Shown piece after piece: positions 48,626 through 56,677 of a DNA stretch of 64,000 bases. Each line of letters starts with the position of its first letter. Position 1 is the stretch's first letter. A program made the translations under genes and the position numbers. A model generated the notes under the pieces. It was not told the DNA's origin. It did not search any database and saw only the letters and a program-made list of their open reading frames with translations. Source of the DNA: Afifella sp. IM 167 (GTDB lineage: Bacteria > Pseudomonadota > Alphaproteobacteria > Rhizobiales > Afifellaceae); contig NZ_NSLC01000008.1 of assembly GCF_020144925.1 (NCBI RefSeq), forward strand, positions 1 to 64,000, in the 5' to 3' direction.

Positions 48626-48701
48626 GCGCCCTTCGTCTAGAGGTCCAGGACGCCGCCCTTTCACGGCGGAAACACGGGTTCGATTCCCGTAGGGCGTACC
48701 A
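48626..48701 (+). tRNA. tRNA-Glu (TTC anticodon)
   Basis: A complete 76-base cloverleaf. The acceptor stem is GCGCCCT with AGGGCGT (one G-U pair at the end). The anticodon stem CCGCC/GGCGG encloses loop CTTTCAC with anticodon TTC. The T arm is ACGGG-TTCGATT-CCCGT, and the encoded CCA is at 48699-48701. Strong similarity to bacterial tRNA-Glu throughout. No long repeat of the 3' end is seen beyond it, so I find no sign of an integrated element. Confidence 0.95.
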
Positions 48702-48945
48702 ATCTTCCCACCATCCTTCGTCACCGCGTGCCGCGCCAGCGCGCCGCGAGGCGCATGTCTCGGCCCGAATCTTCGCACGAAGAACCGGGCCGCCCGCACC
48801 GCTGCGCCAAAGCCGTCCAGGCGGCCGCCCAAGCGGCCTCTCGCGCGCGCCGAAAGCGTGACCGAGACCCCTTCGAACCTTCGCGCGACTGTCACACAGG
48901 GTGAATAGGTTCGCCTCCGCAAAATACCCCGCGAGGAGGCAACCC

Positions 48946-50451
48946 GTGCTTCGTAAGACCCTTTTGACAACCCTCGGACTGGCGCTCACTTCCGGTGTCG
49001 CCTGCGCCCAGGACAACATCGCACAATCCGGCAGCAGCTGGTTCACCGACGCCCAGGCCGAGTTGCAGGCGCGTATCGACCACCAGCCGAACACCAACCG
49101 CGCCAAGAACGTCATCCTGTTCATCGCCGACGGCATGGGCGTGGGCACCAACTACGCCATCCGCCTCTATGCCGGCCAGCAGGAGGGCCAGTACGGCTCC
49201 GAGCACGTGCTGCCCTACGAGGCCTATGGCGATTTCCCGAACGTCGCGTTGGTGAAGACCTACAACATCAACGCCCAGACGCCGGATTCGGCCCCGACCG
49301 CCGGCTCCATGAACACCGGCGTCAAGCAGGTCTTCAACACGATCAACCTGTCCGACAAGGCCATCCATGACGATTGCGCCTCAGAGGCCGGCAACAAGCT
49401 GACGCTCTTCTCCGAGCTGATGTCGGATGCCGGAAAGTCGGTCGGCGTCGTCAGCACCGCCCGCCTGACCCATGCGACCCCTGCTGCGGCCTTTGCCAAG
49501 ACCGCCAACCGCAACTGGGAGGGCGAGGCGCCGGAGGGCTGCACCGATATCGCCGCCCAGCTCCTGGAGCAGATGAAGGCCGGCGTCGTCGACCTCGCCA
49601 TGGGTGGCGGCCGCCGCTACTTCCTGCCGGCGGATGCGACCGACGACGAAGGCAAGAAGGGCCGGCGCAAGGATGCGCGCAACCTCATCGACGAGGCCAA
49701 GGAAGCCGGCATGCAGTATGCCTGGAACACCGAGACCGCCGGCGGCCTCAACCTCGACGGCGAGACCCCGGTCCTGGCCCTCTTCGAGGACAGCCACATG
49801 AAGTACGAGCACGACCGCACGGACGCCGACGAGCCGTCGCTCACCGACATGACGAAGATGGCGATCGACTACCTCTCCAAGAACGAGGACGGCTATTACC
49901 TGGAGATCGAATCGGGCCGTGTCGACCACGCCAACCACGACGGCAATGCCTTCCGCACCGTCACGGACGGCGTGGAATTCGCCAGGGCCGTCGCTGCCGC
50001 CGCGCAGATGACCAACGCCGAGGACACGCTCATCATCGTCACCGCCGACCACGAGCATTCGATCGCCCTCAACGGCTATTGCGGCCGCGGCTCGCCGATC
50101 CTCGGCCTCTGCTACGAAGTGGCGAAGGGCCAGGTCGAGCATGCCGCCGAGCCGGTGCTCGGCGACGACGGCAAGCCCTTCACGGTCATCGGCTTCCTCA
50201 ACGGCCCGGGCGCCGTCCTGAAGAAGGCCGAGGGCGGCAACGATTATTCCGGCTCACGCCCCGAGCTCACCGAGGAAGAGGCGAGCGACCCGGAATACAT
50301 CCAGCAGGCGCTGATCCCGATGTCCTCCGAGAGCCATTCCGGCGAGGACGTCGCGGTCTGGGCCCGCGGTCCCTGGGCGCACCTCTTCGACGGCGTCATC
50401 GAGCAGAACTACATCTTCCACGTGATGAACCACGCCGCGAACGCCGAATAG
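48946..50451 (+). CDS. phoA: Alkaline phosphatase PhoA-type, periplasmic
   Basis: Hydrolyses phosphomonoesters to supply phosphate. 501 residues from the GTG at 48946, which has AGGAGG (48934-48939) six bases upstream. The earlier in-frame GTG at 48901 would split the signal peptide. The signal is VLRKTLLTTLGLALTSGVACA. VILFIADGMG has the metal Asp; PDSAPTAGS holds the nucleophile Ser115 after Asp114. The metal ligands EIESGRVDHANHDG, VTADHEHS and SESHSGEDVAVWARGP are all present. A single Pho-box half-site (CTGTCAC at 48889) lies upstream but the tandem partner is not convincing. A strong terminator follows. Confidence 0.95.
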   Translation: MLRKTLLTTLGLALTSGVACAQDNIAQSGSSWFTDAQAELQARIDHQPNTNRAKNVILFIADGMGVGTNYAIRLYAGQQEGQYGSEHVLPYEAYGDFPNVALVKTYNINAQTPDSAPTAGSMNTGVKQVFNTINLSDKAIHDDCASEAGNKLTLFSELMSDAGKSVGVVSTARLTHATPAAAFAKTANRNWEGEAPEGCTDIAAQLLEQMKAGVVDLAMGGGRRYFLPADATDDEGKKGRRKDARNLIDEAKEAGMQYAWNTETAGGLNLDGETPVLALFEDSHMKYEHDRTDADEPSLTDMTKMAIDYLSKNEDGYYLEIESGRVDHANHDGNAFRTVTDGVEFARAVAAAAQMTNAEDTLIIVTADHEHSIALNGYCGRGSPILGLCYEVAKGQVEHAAEPVLGDDGKPFTVIGFLNGPGAVLKKAEGGNDYSGSRPELTEEEASDPEYIQQALIPMSSESHSGEDVAVWARGPWAHLFDGVIEQNYIFHVMNHAANAE

Positions 50452-50492
50452 GCGCCGCCGAGAGGCCGCAGGCCTCTCCCGACTGACAAGGG

Positions 50493-50522
50493 AGAGGCTC
50501 CGGCGCCGCCGGAGCCTCTTTC
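50493..50522 (+). terminator. Rho-independent terminator of phoA
   Basis: AGAGGCTCCGGC (50493-50504) pairs perfectly with GCCGGAGCCTCT (50508-50519) across a 3-base loop, with TTTCC after it. It lies 42 bases past the phoA stop codon. Confidence 0.85.
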
Positions 50523-50611
50523 CGCAAGGCGCGAGGATTGTCGCAGGCCGTCGGCTCTGACGGCCTGCCACGATCGGCGCCCAGGTTGCCCGCATTGGAA
50601 AGGGAAAAGCC

Positions 50612-51043
50612 ATGAACAGGCGGAGCTTTCTCGTTGCGCTCGGAGCGTTGGCCGGCTTCGGCCCATCCCTCCCCGCCGTCGCGGCCGGCGAGCCGCTGCG
50701 CATGCGCGACCTCTACAACAAGGACCTCTCCTTCTCCGATCTCGCCCACGAGCTCGAAGGCCAGCGCATCACGATCAAGGGCTTCATGGCTCCGCCCCTG
50801 AAGGCCGAATCGCGCTTCTTCGTCCTCACCAAGCGGCCGATGGCCGTCTGCCCCTTCTGCGAGAGCGAGGCGGACTGGCCGGACGACATCATCGCCGTCT
50901 ACACCCGGCGCATCATCGACGTGGAGCCCTACAACGTGGCGCTCCTTTCGAGCGGCATCCTGAAGCTCGGCTCGTTCAAGGACGAGGATACCGGCTTCGT
51001 CAGCCAGGTTCGCATCGTCGAATCCCACTACGAGCGCGCCTGA
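50612..51043 (+). CDS. Tat-exported DUF3299-like protein
   Basis: 143 residues. The N-terminus MNRRSFLVALGALAG has a twin-arginine RRxFL pattern followed by a hydrophobic stretch and AVAA, indicating Tat export. The mature part (HELEGQRITIKGFMAPPL, VLTKRPMAVCPFCESEADWP) resembles DUF3299, with a CPFC pair. It lies just before an ABC transporter, six bases from its ATPase gene, so it belongs to that operon and may be a periplasmic metal-binding or assembly partner. GGAAAGGG precedes the ATG. Family identification is by memory of pattern, so moderate. Confidence 0.7.
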   Translation: MNRRSFLVALGALAGFGPSLPAVAAGEPLRMRDLYNKDLSFSDLAHELEGQRITIKGFMAPPLKAESRFFVLTKRPMAVCPFCESEADWPDDIIAVYTRRIIDVEPYNVALLSSGILKLGSFKDEDTGFVSQVRIVESHYERA

Positions 51044-51048
51044 GCCCG

Positions 51049-51732
51049 ATGGACCTCGCCCTTGCCGTCTCCGGGCTCTCCGTCAGGGGCGACGACGGGC
51101 GCGCCATCCTGACCGTCGAGAGCCTGAAGGTCGCTCCGGGCACGGCGGTGGCGATCCGCGGCCCCTCGGGCGCGGGAAAATCGACGCTGCTCTTCGCGCT
51201 CGCCGGCCTCGTGCCCGTCGCCGCCGGCTCCATCCGCTGGGGTGGGCACGAGATCTCCGCCATGAGCGAAGACGGGCGCGCCGCCTTCCGCCGCCGCTTC
51301 GTCGGCATGGTCTTCCAGGATTTCCTGCTCTTTGAGGAACTTTCGGCGCTCGCCAATGCGAGCCTTGCCGGGGCCTATTCCGGCGCCCGACGCGGGTCGA
51401 TCCGGGAAGGCGCCGCGGCAATGCTCCAGCGTCTCGGTCTTCCCAGCGATGACGGACGCACGGTCGCGACCTTCTCCGGCGGCGAGCGCCAGCGCGTCGC
51501 CGTCGCGCGCGCCCTTGCCGCCGACCCCGCCATCATCCTTGCCGACGAGCCGACGGCCAGCCTCGACCGGGCGGCGGCCGACGCCCTCATCGACGATCTC
51601 GTCCGCCTTGCCCGCGAGAGCGGCAAGACGCTTCTGATCGCAAGCCACGACCTTGCGGTGCACGCGCGCATGGACCGGCTCGTCGAGGTGATCGACGGGC
51701 GCTTTTGCGGGGACGTCGCCCAACATGCCTGA
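51049..51732 (+). CDS. ABC transporter ATPase, LolD/MacB type
   Basis: 227 residues: Walker A GPSGAGKSTLLFALAG, a Q-loop VFQDFLLFEELSA, signature FSGGERQRVAVARAL, and Walker B IILADEPTASLD followed by the H-loop IASHDLAV. It is the MacB/LolD class that drives FtsX-like permeases in export or mechanotransmission. The ATG at 51049 is six bases after the previous stop, and the next gene starts eight bases before its stop, so the whole cluster is one operon. Confidence 0.92.
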   Translation: MDLALAVSGLSVRGDDGRAILTVESLKVAPGTAVAIRGPSGAGKSTLLFALAGLVPVAAGSIRWGGHEISAMSEDGRAAFRRRFVGMVFQDFLLFEELSALANASLAGAYSGARRGSIREGAAAMLQRLGLPSDDGRTVATFSGGERQRVAVARALAADPAIILADEPTASLDRAAADALIDDLVRLARESGKTLLIASHDLAVHARMDRLVEVIDGRFCGDVAQHA

Positions 51733-53050
51733 GGCGCTTTCCGATTTCTGGTACGCGCTTTCGCCGACGGCGCAGGACGCGCTCCTCTTCGCCCTCCTCC
51801 TCGCCCCGGCGATCCTGCTCGGCCTCGTCGTCGTCGCCGGCTACCGCCCCTTCGCGCTGGTGCGGGCCATGCTCTGGCGCTTCCGCTGGACAAGCCTCCT
51901 CTTCATCCTCCTCATCGCCGTATCGGTCGGCATCGGCGTCGGCCTGATCGCGCAGGAGCGTGGTCTGCGGCAGGGCACCGCCCGCGCCGCCGACAAGTTC
52001 GACCTCATCGTCACCGCGCCCGGCAGCGAGGTGACGATGATGCTGGCCGCCGTCTACCTGCAGCCCTCCGACGTGCCGCTTCTTTCCGGCAGGGTTTTCA
52101 ACGACATCGCCGGCAGCGAGAACGTTTCTCTCGCCGCCCCGATCGCCTTCGGCGACAGCTTCGAGGGCGCGCCCGTGATCGGTACGACCGCCGGCTTCGT
52201 CACTCATCTCTCCTCGGGCGCGCTCGCCGAGGGCCGCATGTTCGCCGAACACGAGGAAGCCGTGGCAGGCGCCCGCGTGCCGCTGGCGATCGGCGAGACC
52301 TTCACCCCGGCGCATGGGGTGGGACCATCCGCCGAGGAAGACGGCCATCAGGGGCATGTCTACAGGATCGTCGGGCGCATGCCGGCCTCCGGCACCCCCT
52401 GGGACCGGGCGATCCTCGTTCCGGTCGAATCGGTCTGGGAAGTGCACGGCCTTGCGAGCGGCCACGCCCCCGGCAGCGAGGCGCGGCTCGGTCCACCTTT
52501 CGATGCCGACTATTTCCCCGGTACGCCGGCGATCCTCGTTCATGCCGACCAGCTCTGGGCAAACTACGCGCTCCGCTCCCAATTCACCACCGCCGAGACG
52601 ATGGCCTTTTTCCCGGGCGCGGTGCTGGCCAGCCTGCATGCGCTTCTCGGCGATGTGCGTCAGGTGATGTCGGTGATGGCCGTCGTCACGCAGGTGCTGG
52701 TGACGGCGGGCGTCCTGACCGGCCTCATCATCCTGATGCGCCTCTTTGCCCGGCGGCTGGCGCTGTTGCGCGCTCTCGGCGCGCCGCGCCGCTTCGTCTT
52801 CGCCGTCGTCTGGTCCTACGCCGCCTTCCTCATCGGCGCCGGCGCCCTCCTCGGCATCGCCGTCGGCTTCGCCGCGAGCGCGATCATCTCGCGCATCGTC
52901 ACCGCCCGTACCGACATCCTCATCCGCGCCAGCCTCTCCTGGCCGGAATTCCAGCTGGTGGCGGGTTTCGTCAGCCTCACCGTTCTCCTCGCCCTCGTGC
53001 CCGCCTTCCTGACCCTGGCGCGCCCGGTGGTGAAGGACCTTCGCGGATAG
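51725..53050 (+). CDS. FtsX/MacB-like ABC permease
   Basis: 441 residues. An N-terminal membrane segment (ALLFALLLAPAILLGLVVVAGY) and another after it (TSLLFILLIAVSVGIGVGLIA) precede a large periplasmic domain of about 220 residues. Three C-terminal helices in the FtsX arrangement follow (VMAVVTQVLVTAGVLTGLIILM, AFLIGAGALLGIAVGFAAS, LVAGFVSLTVLLALVPAF). A His/Glu-rich insertion lies in the periplasmic domain (AHGVGPSAEEDGHQGH), suggesting metal binding. It overlaps the ATPase gene by eight bases. Together they look like a metal- or peptide-related transporter; the direction is not known. Confidence 0.85.
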   Translation: MPEALSDFWYALSPTAQDALLFALLLAPAILLGLVVVAGYRPFALVRAMLWRFRWTSLLFILLIAVSVGIGVGLIAQERGLRQGTARAADKFDLIVTAPGSEVTMMLAAVYLQPSDVPLLSGRVFNDIAGSENVSLAAPIAFGDSFEGAPVIGTTAGFVTHLSSGALAEGRMFAEHEEAVAGARVPLAIGETFTPAHGVGPSAEEDGHQGHVYRIVGRMPASGTPWDRAILVPVESVWEVHGLASGHAPGSEARLGPPFDADYFPGTPAILVHADQLWANYALRSQFTTAETMAFFPGAVLASLHALLGDVRQVMSVMAVVTQVLVTAGVLTGLIILMRLFARRLALLRALGAPRRFVFAVVWSYAAFLIGAGALLGIAVGFAASAIISRIVTARTDILIRASLSWPEFQLVAGFVSLTVLLALVPAFLTLARPVVKDLRG

Positions 53051-53075
53051 AAAGCCCATCCGGGGGACACCGAAA

Positions 53076-53600
53076 ATGCTGAAAGCCGCCCTTTTCGCCC
53101 TTCTCGCCGGCGCCGCCACGCTCGCCCTCCCCGCTCCTCCTGTCGTTGCCGACGAGCATGCGCCGGCGCAGGAAGAACCTGGCGACCACAGCCACCACGA
53201 GGCCGAGCTCGACGGCGTGCACGCCGTGCATGCCTGGACCCGCGCCACCGATGCCGACACCGCGCTCGTCTTCGTCGACATCGAAAACGGCTCGGACCGC
53301 GACGTCGTCCTGGAGGGCGGGGAAAGCGACATCGCCGAAAAGGTCGAGATCGTCGGTTTCGTGCTGAAGGACGGCGCGCCCGCCTGGGAGCCCCTGCCGC
53401 AAATGCCGCTGAAGGCGGGGCGGGAACTGAAGCTCGCGCCGAACGGCCTCGCCCTGCGCTTCACCGGCGTGAAGGAGGCGCTCCACGAGGGCGACGAGTT
53501 CGAGATGGAGTTCCATTTCGACGTCGGCCATCTCGCCATGCACGTTCAGGTGGAGGCGGCAAACGCCATGCACCACAGCCATGCCGGCCACAAGCACTGA
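53076..53600 (+). CDS. Exported His-rich PCu(A)C-like protein
   Basis: 174 residues. The signal peptide (cleavage near VVA-D at 25) is followed by a His/Glu-rich stretch (EEPGDHSHHEAE) and a compact domain. HAWTRATDADTALVFVDIENGS resembles the start of the PCu(A)C copper-chaperone domain. The C-terminal MHHSHAGHKH is His-rich. The domain keeps the cupredoxin-like outline, but the usual Met/His ligands in the middle (HETVMxDGVMRM) are not conserved. Probably a periplasmic metal-binding protein for the ABC transporter just upstream. Copper versus zinc cannot be decided. Confidence 0.75.
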   Translation: MLKAALFALLAGAATLALPAPPVVADEHAPAQEEPGDHSHHEAELDGVHAVHAWTRATDADTALVFVDIENGSDRDVVLEGGESDIAEKVEIVGFVLKDGAPAWEPLPQMPLKAGRELKLAPNGLALRFTGVKEALHEGDEFEMEFHFDVGHLAMHVQVEAANAMHHSHAGHKH

Positions 53601-53607
53601 GGAGGGC

Positions 53608-54129
53608 TCAATCGCCGAGATTGAGCAGCGCGAGAATCTCCTTGCGAAATGCACCGCCATCCCAGTCGGCCGGCCCGGCGATGCGCTTTGCCACATGCCC
53701 GTCACCGGCAAGGACGATCGTCGCCGGATAGCCGAGGATGCGGAAGGCGCTTCCGGGATTCCCGCCTCTCACCTGCCAGGCGGTGAGGTGCGTGATGCCG
53801 AGCCCCTCCCTGAGGAAGGCCGCGACGCGGTCGTGATCCGCGCGGTCGACCGATATGACGAGGAGGCGCTCCTCCCCGCCCATCCTTGCAAGTTCCTGCG
53901 AGAACCGCTCCACCGCCGGCAGCTCGGTGCGGCAGGGGGCGCACCATGTCGCCCAGAAATGCAGGATGACGGGCCCTTCCGGCATCGTCTCGGCCAGCGA
54001 CAAGGGCTCGCCCTCCCCCGCCGCGACGAGGAGCGAGGACGTGTCGGGGGCCGCCTCCTGCGCTGCGGCCACGCCTGCGACGAGCGTCAGCGCGAGCGTT
54101 ACCGTTCGCAAGGATCGAAGGAATTTCAT
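53608..54129 (-). CDS. TlpA-like thioredoxin (periplasmic)
   Basis: 173 residues from the ATG at 54129; the longer frame begins with TTG. The signal peptide MKFLRSLRTVTLALTLVAG leads to a thioredoxin fold. It has VILHFWATWCAPCRTELPAVERF with the CAPC redox pair, the cis-Pro region GYPATIVLAGDG, and the family insertion of TlpA/ResA. It probably reduces cytochrome c or metal-centre cysteines, or serves as a copper-protein assembly factor, which would suit the neighbouring PCu(A)C-like gene. The two genes converge with a seven-base gap, so they are not one operon. Family certain; partner uncertain. Confidence 0.88.
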   Translation of the reverse strand: MKFLRSLRTVTLALTLVAGVAAAQEAAPDTSSLLVAAGEGEPLSLAETMPEGPVILHFWATWCAPCRTELPAVERFSQELARMGGEERLLVISVDRADHDRVAAFLREGLGITHLTAWQVRGGNPGSAFRILGYPATIVLAGDGHVAKRIAGPADWDGGAFRKEILALLNLGD

Positions 54130-54207
54130 GCCGCCACCATCCGGCAAGGATGGGGCGAAGCTATTGCAGATATTTGACGGGCGGGCGAGGCACGCGAAGG
54201 CCCTCGC

Positions 54208-54984
54208 CTATGCGGCTACGGAAGCGCCGGGAGAATCGCTTTCGCGGCAGGCGCCGGGCACCTCGCGCGGATCGACCTTCGACATCATGATCGCCGATTC
54301 CATGACGATAAGCGCCCCGACATCGGGCGGCAGCAGCGGCGAGACGAGTGCGATCAGCTGCTGGGCCGCCGTGCCGAGCACGATCGACCAGCGCTTCGGT
54401 TCGATCTCGTTACGCTCCAGGACCGACTGCACGGCCCACCAGTGGCTGCGCAGCGCGTCGAGCGGGAACTCCCGGAGCCTTCGCTTGCGCGCCATCGAGG
54501 GAATGCCGAACTCCTCGCCGCCGGCGGTGGCGGCGATCTCCCGGAAGAGCGGGCGCAGATCCGGAATGTCGAGGCCCGCCTCGCAGGCCGGCGCGGCGAC
54601 GAAGCGCCATAGCGAGAGCGTGCCCTTCTCTTCGGAGGCAAGCAGCAGATTGAGCGCCTCGCCGAAATAGTAGCGGCGGCCGTCCTTGCCGGTGAGGACC
54701 GCGAGCGCCCTCTCCACCGGGATGCCGGCCGGCTCCAGAACCCCCCGGCGAACCACGATCTGGGTGGAAAAGCCCGCGAGAGCGCCAATGGCGTTGAGCA
54801 GCGTTTCGGCATGAATGCCGTGCTCGTCGCGGTAATCGGCAAGAAGATAGCTGAGCACCTCATCCTTCGCAGGATTGGCCTCGAAAGCGCCGTCGCAAGG
54901 TCCACGGCCAGCACGTCCGAAAGACATTGCTGGCACCGGGCCATGAGCTTCAGCCTCCAAGTCGCTCATCTGGCTCCAGAACAT
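54208..54984 (-). CDS. Protein of unknown function (paralogue of 59704-60495)
   Basis: 258 residues from the ATG at 54984; the longer frame begins with TTG and was not used. No signal peptide or transmembrane helix is seen. Conserved blocks shared with the second copy are DEHGIHAETLLNAIGALAGFSTQ, GKDGRRYYFGEALN, SMARKRRLREFPLDAL, ERNEIEPKRWSIV, and ESAIMMSKVDPREVPGA near the C-terminus. I do not recognise the family. A conserved 15-base motif lies 50 bases upstream of its start and a similar one before the second copy. Convergent with nothing; MocR lies upstream on the same strand. Confidence 0.7.
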   Translation of the reverse strand: MFWSQMSDLEAEAHGPVPAMSFGRAGRGPCDGAFEANPAKDEVLSYLLADYRDEHGIHAETLLNAIGALAGFSTQIVVRRGVLEPAGIPVERALAVLTGKDGRRYYFGEALNLLLASEEKGTLSLWRFVAAPACEAGLDIPDLRPLFREIAATAGGEEFGIPSMARKRRLREFPLDALRSHWWAVQSVLERNEIEPKRWSIVLGTAAQQLIALVSPLLPPDVGALIVMESAIMMSKVDPREVPGACRESDSPGASVAA

Positions 54985-55033
54985 ACCCGCACCCCCAACA
55001 TGCAACCTGGAGGCGAGAATGTCCGCTTTCGTC

Positions 55034-55048
55034 TAAGCTTTACTTAAT
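55034..55048 (-). promoter_or_regulatory. Motif shared with the paralogue (TAAGCTTTACTTAAT)
   Basis: Matches 60538-60552 (TAAACTTTACTGAAT) at 13 of 15 positions and lies about the same distance (50 bases) upstream of the paralogous start. On the coding strand it reads ATTAAGTAAAGCTTA; with the next base it contains TTAA-N7-TTAG, a one-mismatch CtrA-like box. Likely a shared promoter element or regulator site. Confidence 0.45.
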
Positions 55049-55177
55049 GACGAAGCTTCAAAGCGAGATATCCCCGAATATCCCGGAAAACTTGTCAGAC
55101 GAAACGGCGCAAGAACAAGAAAACAAAAGAAAAACCAGATCCATACCGAAATGGCGGATCGCAGCGGACAAAAGGTC

Positions 55178-56584
55178 TCAAACGATGAACGCCGCTTCGT
55201 CGGCCGGCTCCTCGAAGAGGCCCGCGATCCGTTGGAGACCCGTCGCAACCCGTTCGCGACTCAACTCCCGCCCGAGGCACAGGCGCACGGCGGGGGGAGC
55301 CTTGTCGGGCCAGACCGCGAAGGATTGGCTGCCGCGGATCTTAACGCCCCGGCTGCGCGCCATCGCCTCGAAGCCGGCCGGCGACCAGCGCTTCGGCAGG
55401 GTGAGCCAGAGATGAAAGCCGGAGGGAGCGGCCACAAAGGCGTGGCCGGCGAGTATCTCGCGGGCGATCGCCTGGCGCGCCTCGGCCTCCTGCCTCTGCT
55501 CCTCATTGAGCCTCTCGGCCGTGCCGTCCTCGATCCAGCGGGTCGCGATCTCCGCCATCAGCGGCGCAGGCATCCAGGTGGAGAGCGCCACCGCGGCCCG
55601 GAGCGCCGCCTCAAAGCGCAGCGGCGTGGAGAGGTAACCGACGCGCAGTCCCGGCGAGAGGCTCTTCGATGTGCTCGCGACATAGATCGTGCGCTCCGGC
55701 GCAAGGCTAGCCAGCGGCGCCGGCCTTTCTCTCGGCAGGAACCCGAAGACATCGTCTTCCAGGATCGCAAGGTCGTGCGCGGCGGCAAGGCGCGCCACCT
55801 CCTCAAGGCGGGCCTCACCCATCGTCGCCGCCGTCGGGGTCTGGAGGACGGGCATCACATAAAGAAGCTTCGCGCCGCTGGCGCGGCATTGCGCGTCGAG
55901 CGATGCCGGCCGGATGCCCTGCGCATCCATGCGCAGGGGGAGCACTTCCAGGCCGAGATGGCGGGCCATGGCAAGCACCGGCGCATAGGTCAGCTCTTCC
56001 ACCAGAATCGTCTGTCCCGGCTTCGTCAGGGCGAGAAGCGCGGCGAAGATGCCATGTTGCGAGCCGCTCGAAAGCACCACCGCCCGTCCGGCCGCAGACA
56101 GGCCGAGCGTTTCGATCCAGGCGGCCCCGGCATCCTCGTGCCCGGCGCTGGTGCGGCCGGGCCTCTGATCGAGCAGGACGCCAAGCCCGCGCTCGCGCGC
56201 CAGATCCGACAACGTGCGCGCGAGCGCCTTCTCGGCGCTGCCCGGAAGCGGCAGGTTCCAGGAAAGGTCGATCTCGCCGCCGCCGGCGCCGCTTTCTGAA
56301 ACCTCTCCCAGTTCGGCGGCCGGGCCATCCTTCAACCTGAGCGCGTGCCGGACGAAAGTCCCGCGCCCGACCTCGCCCTCGACGAAGCCGCGCCGGATCG
56401 CCTCCGAATAGGCGCGCGTGACGGTGGAGAGAGAGATGCCGAGCCGGTGGGCGATCTCCCGCTGCGGCGGCAGACGCTCGCCCGCCCTGAGCTCGCCGGA
56501 GGCGACGGCGCTGCCGATCGCCTCGACAAGATCGAGATAGGCGGGGCCGGGCCGGCCGGCGAGATCGGGGCACCAGATTGTCAT
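55178..56584 (-). CDS. MocR/GntR-type transcriptional regulator with aminotransferase domain
   Basis: 468 residues. The N-terminal GntR winged helix-turn-helix (GERLPPQREIAHRLGISLSTVTRAYSEAIRRG) is fused to a fold-type I aminotransferase domain. This has ILEDDVFGFLP, YVASTSKSLSPGLRVGYLS with the PLP lysine, and a C-terminal SRERVATGLQRIAGL. MocR regulators sense PLP or amino-donor metabolites and often control an adjacent divergent gene. Here that is an EamA permease 94 bases away, with an inverted repeat in the gap. Substrate of the exporter unknown. The ATG at 56584 is the first start. Confidence 0.9.
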   Translation of the reverse strand: MTIWCPDLAGRPGPAYLDLVEAIGSAVASGELRAGERLPPQREIAHRLGISLSTVTRAYSEAIRRGFVEGEVGRGTFVRHALRLKDGPAAELGEVSESGAGGGEIDLSWNLPLPGSAEKALARTLSDLARERGLGVLLDQRPGRTSAGHEDAGAAWIETLGLSAAGRAVVLSSGSQHGIFAALLALTKPGQTILVEELTYAPVLAMARHLGLEVLPLRMDAQGIRPASLDAQCRASGAKLLYVMPVLQTPTAATMGEARLEEVARLAAAHDLAILEDDVFGFLPRERPAPLASLAPERTIYVASTSKSLSPGLRVGYLSTPLRFEAALRAAVALSTWMPAPLMAEIATRWIEDGTAERLNEEQRQEAEARQAIAREILAGHAFVAAPSGFHLWLTLPKRWSPAGFEAMARSRGVKIRGSQSFAVWPDKAPPAVRLCLGRELSRERVATGLQRIAGLFEEPADEAAFIV

Positions 56585-56599
56585 GCAGACAATATTCTC

Positions 56600-56636
56600 A
56601 TTGCATTGGATTTGTCGTCAATAATATCAGTGCAAT
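56600..56636. promoter_or_regulatory. Candidate MocR operator (inverted ATTGCAYTG)
   Basis: ATTGCATTG (56600-56608) and CAGTGCAAT (56628-56636) are inverted half-sites with 28 bases between centres, in the 93-base gap between the MocR gene and the divergent EamA gene. The spacing fits two turns of a GntR dimer-of-dimers type binding, but the exact site is inferred. Confidence 0.4.
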
Positions 56637-56677
56637 CCAGTCGCCGCCGGGGGGTGCGGAGGCGCGGGAGACGACCG

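Noticed and set aside
48889-48895. CTGTCAC upstream of phoA as a Pho box
   Set aside because: The second repeat 11 bases away does not match, so only a half-site is present.
48626-48945. tRNA-Glu as an attachment site for an integrated element
   Set aside because: No integrase, no repeat of the tRNA 3' end and no composition change were seen next to it.
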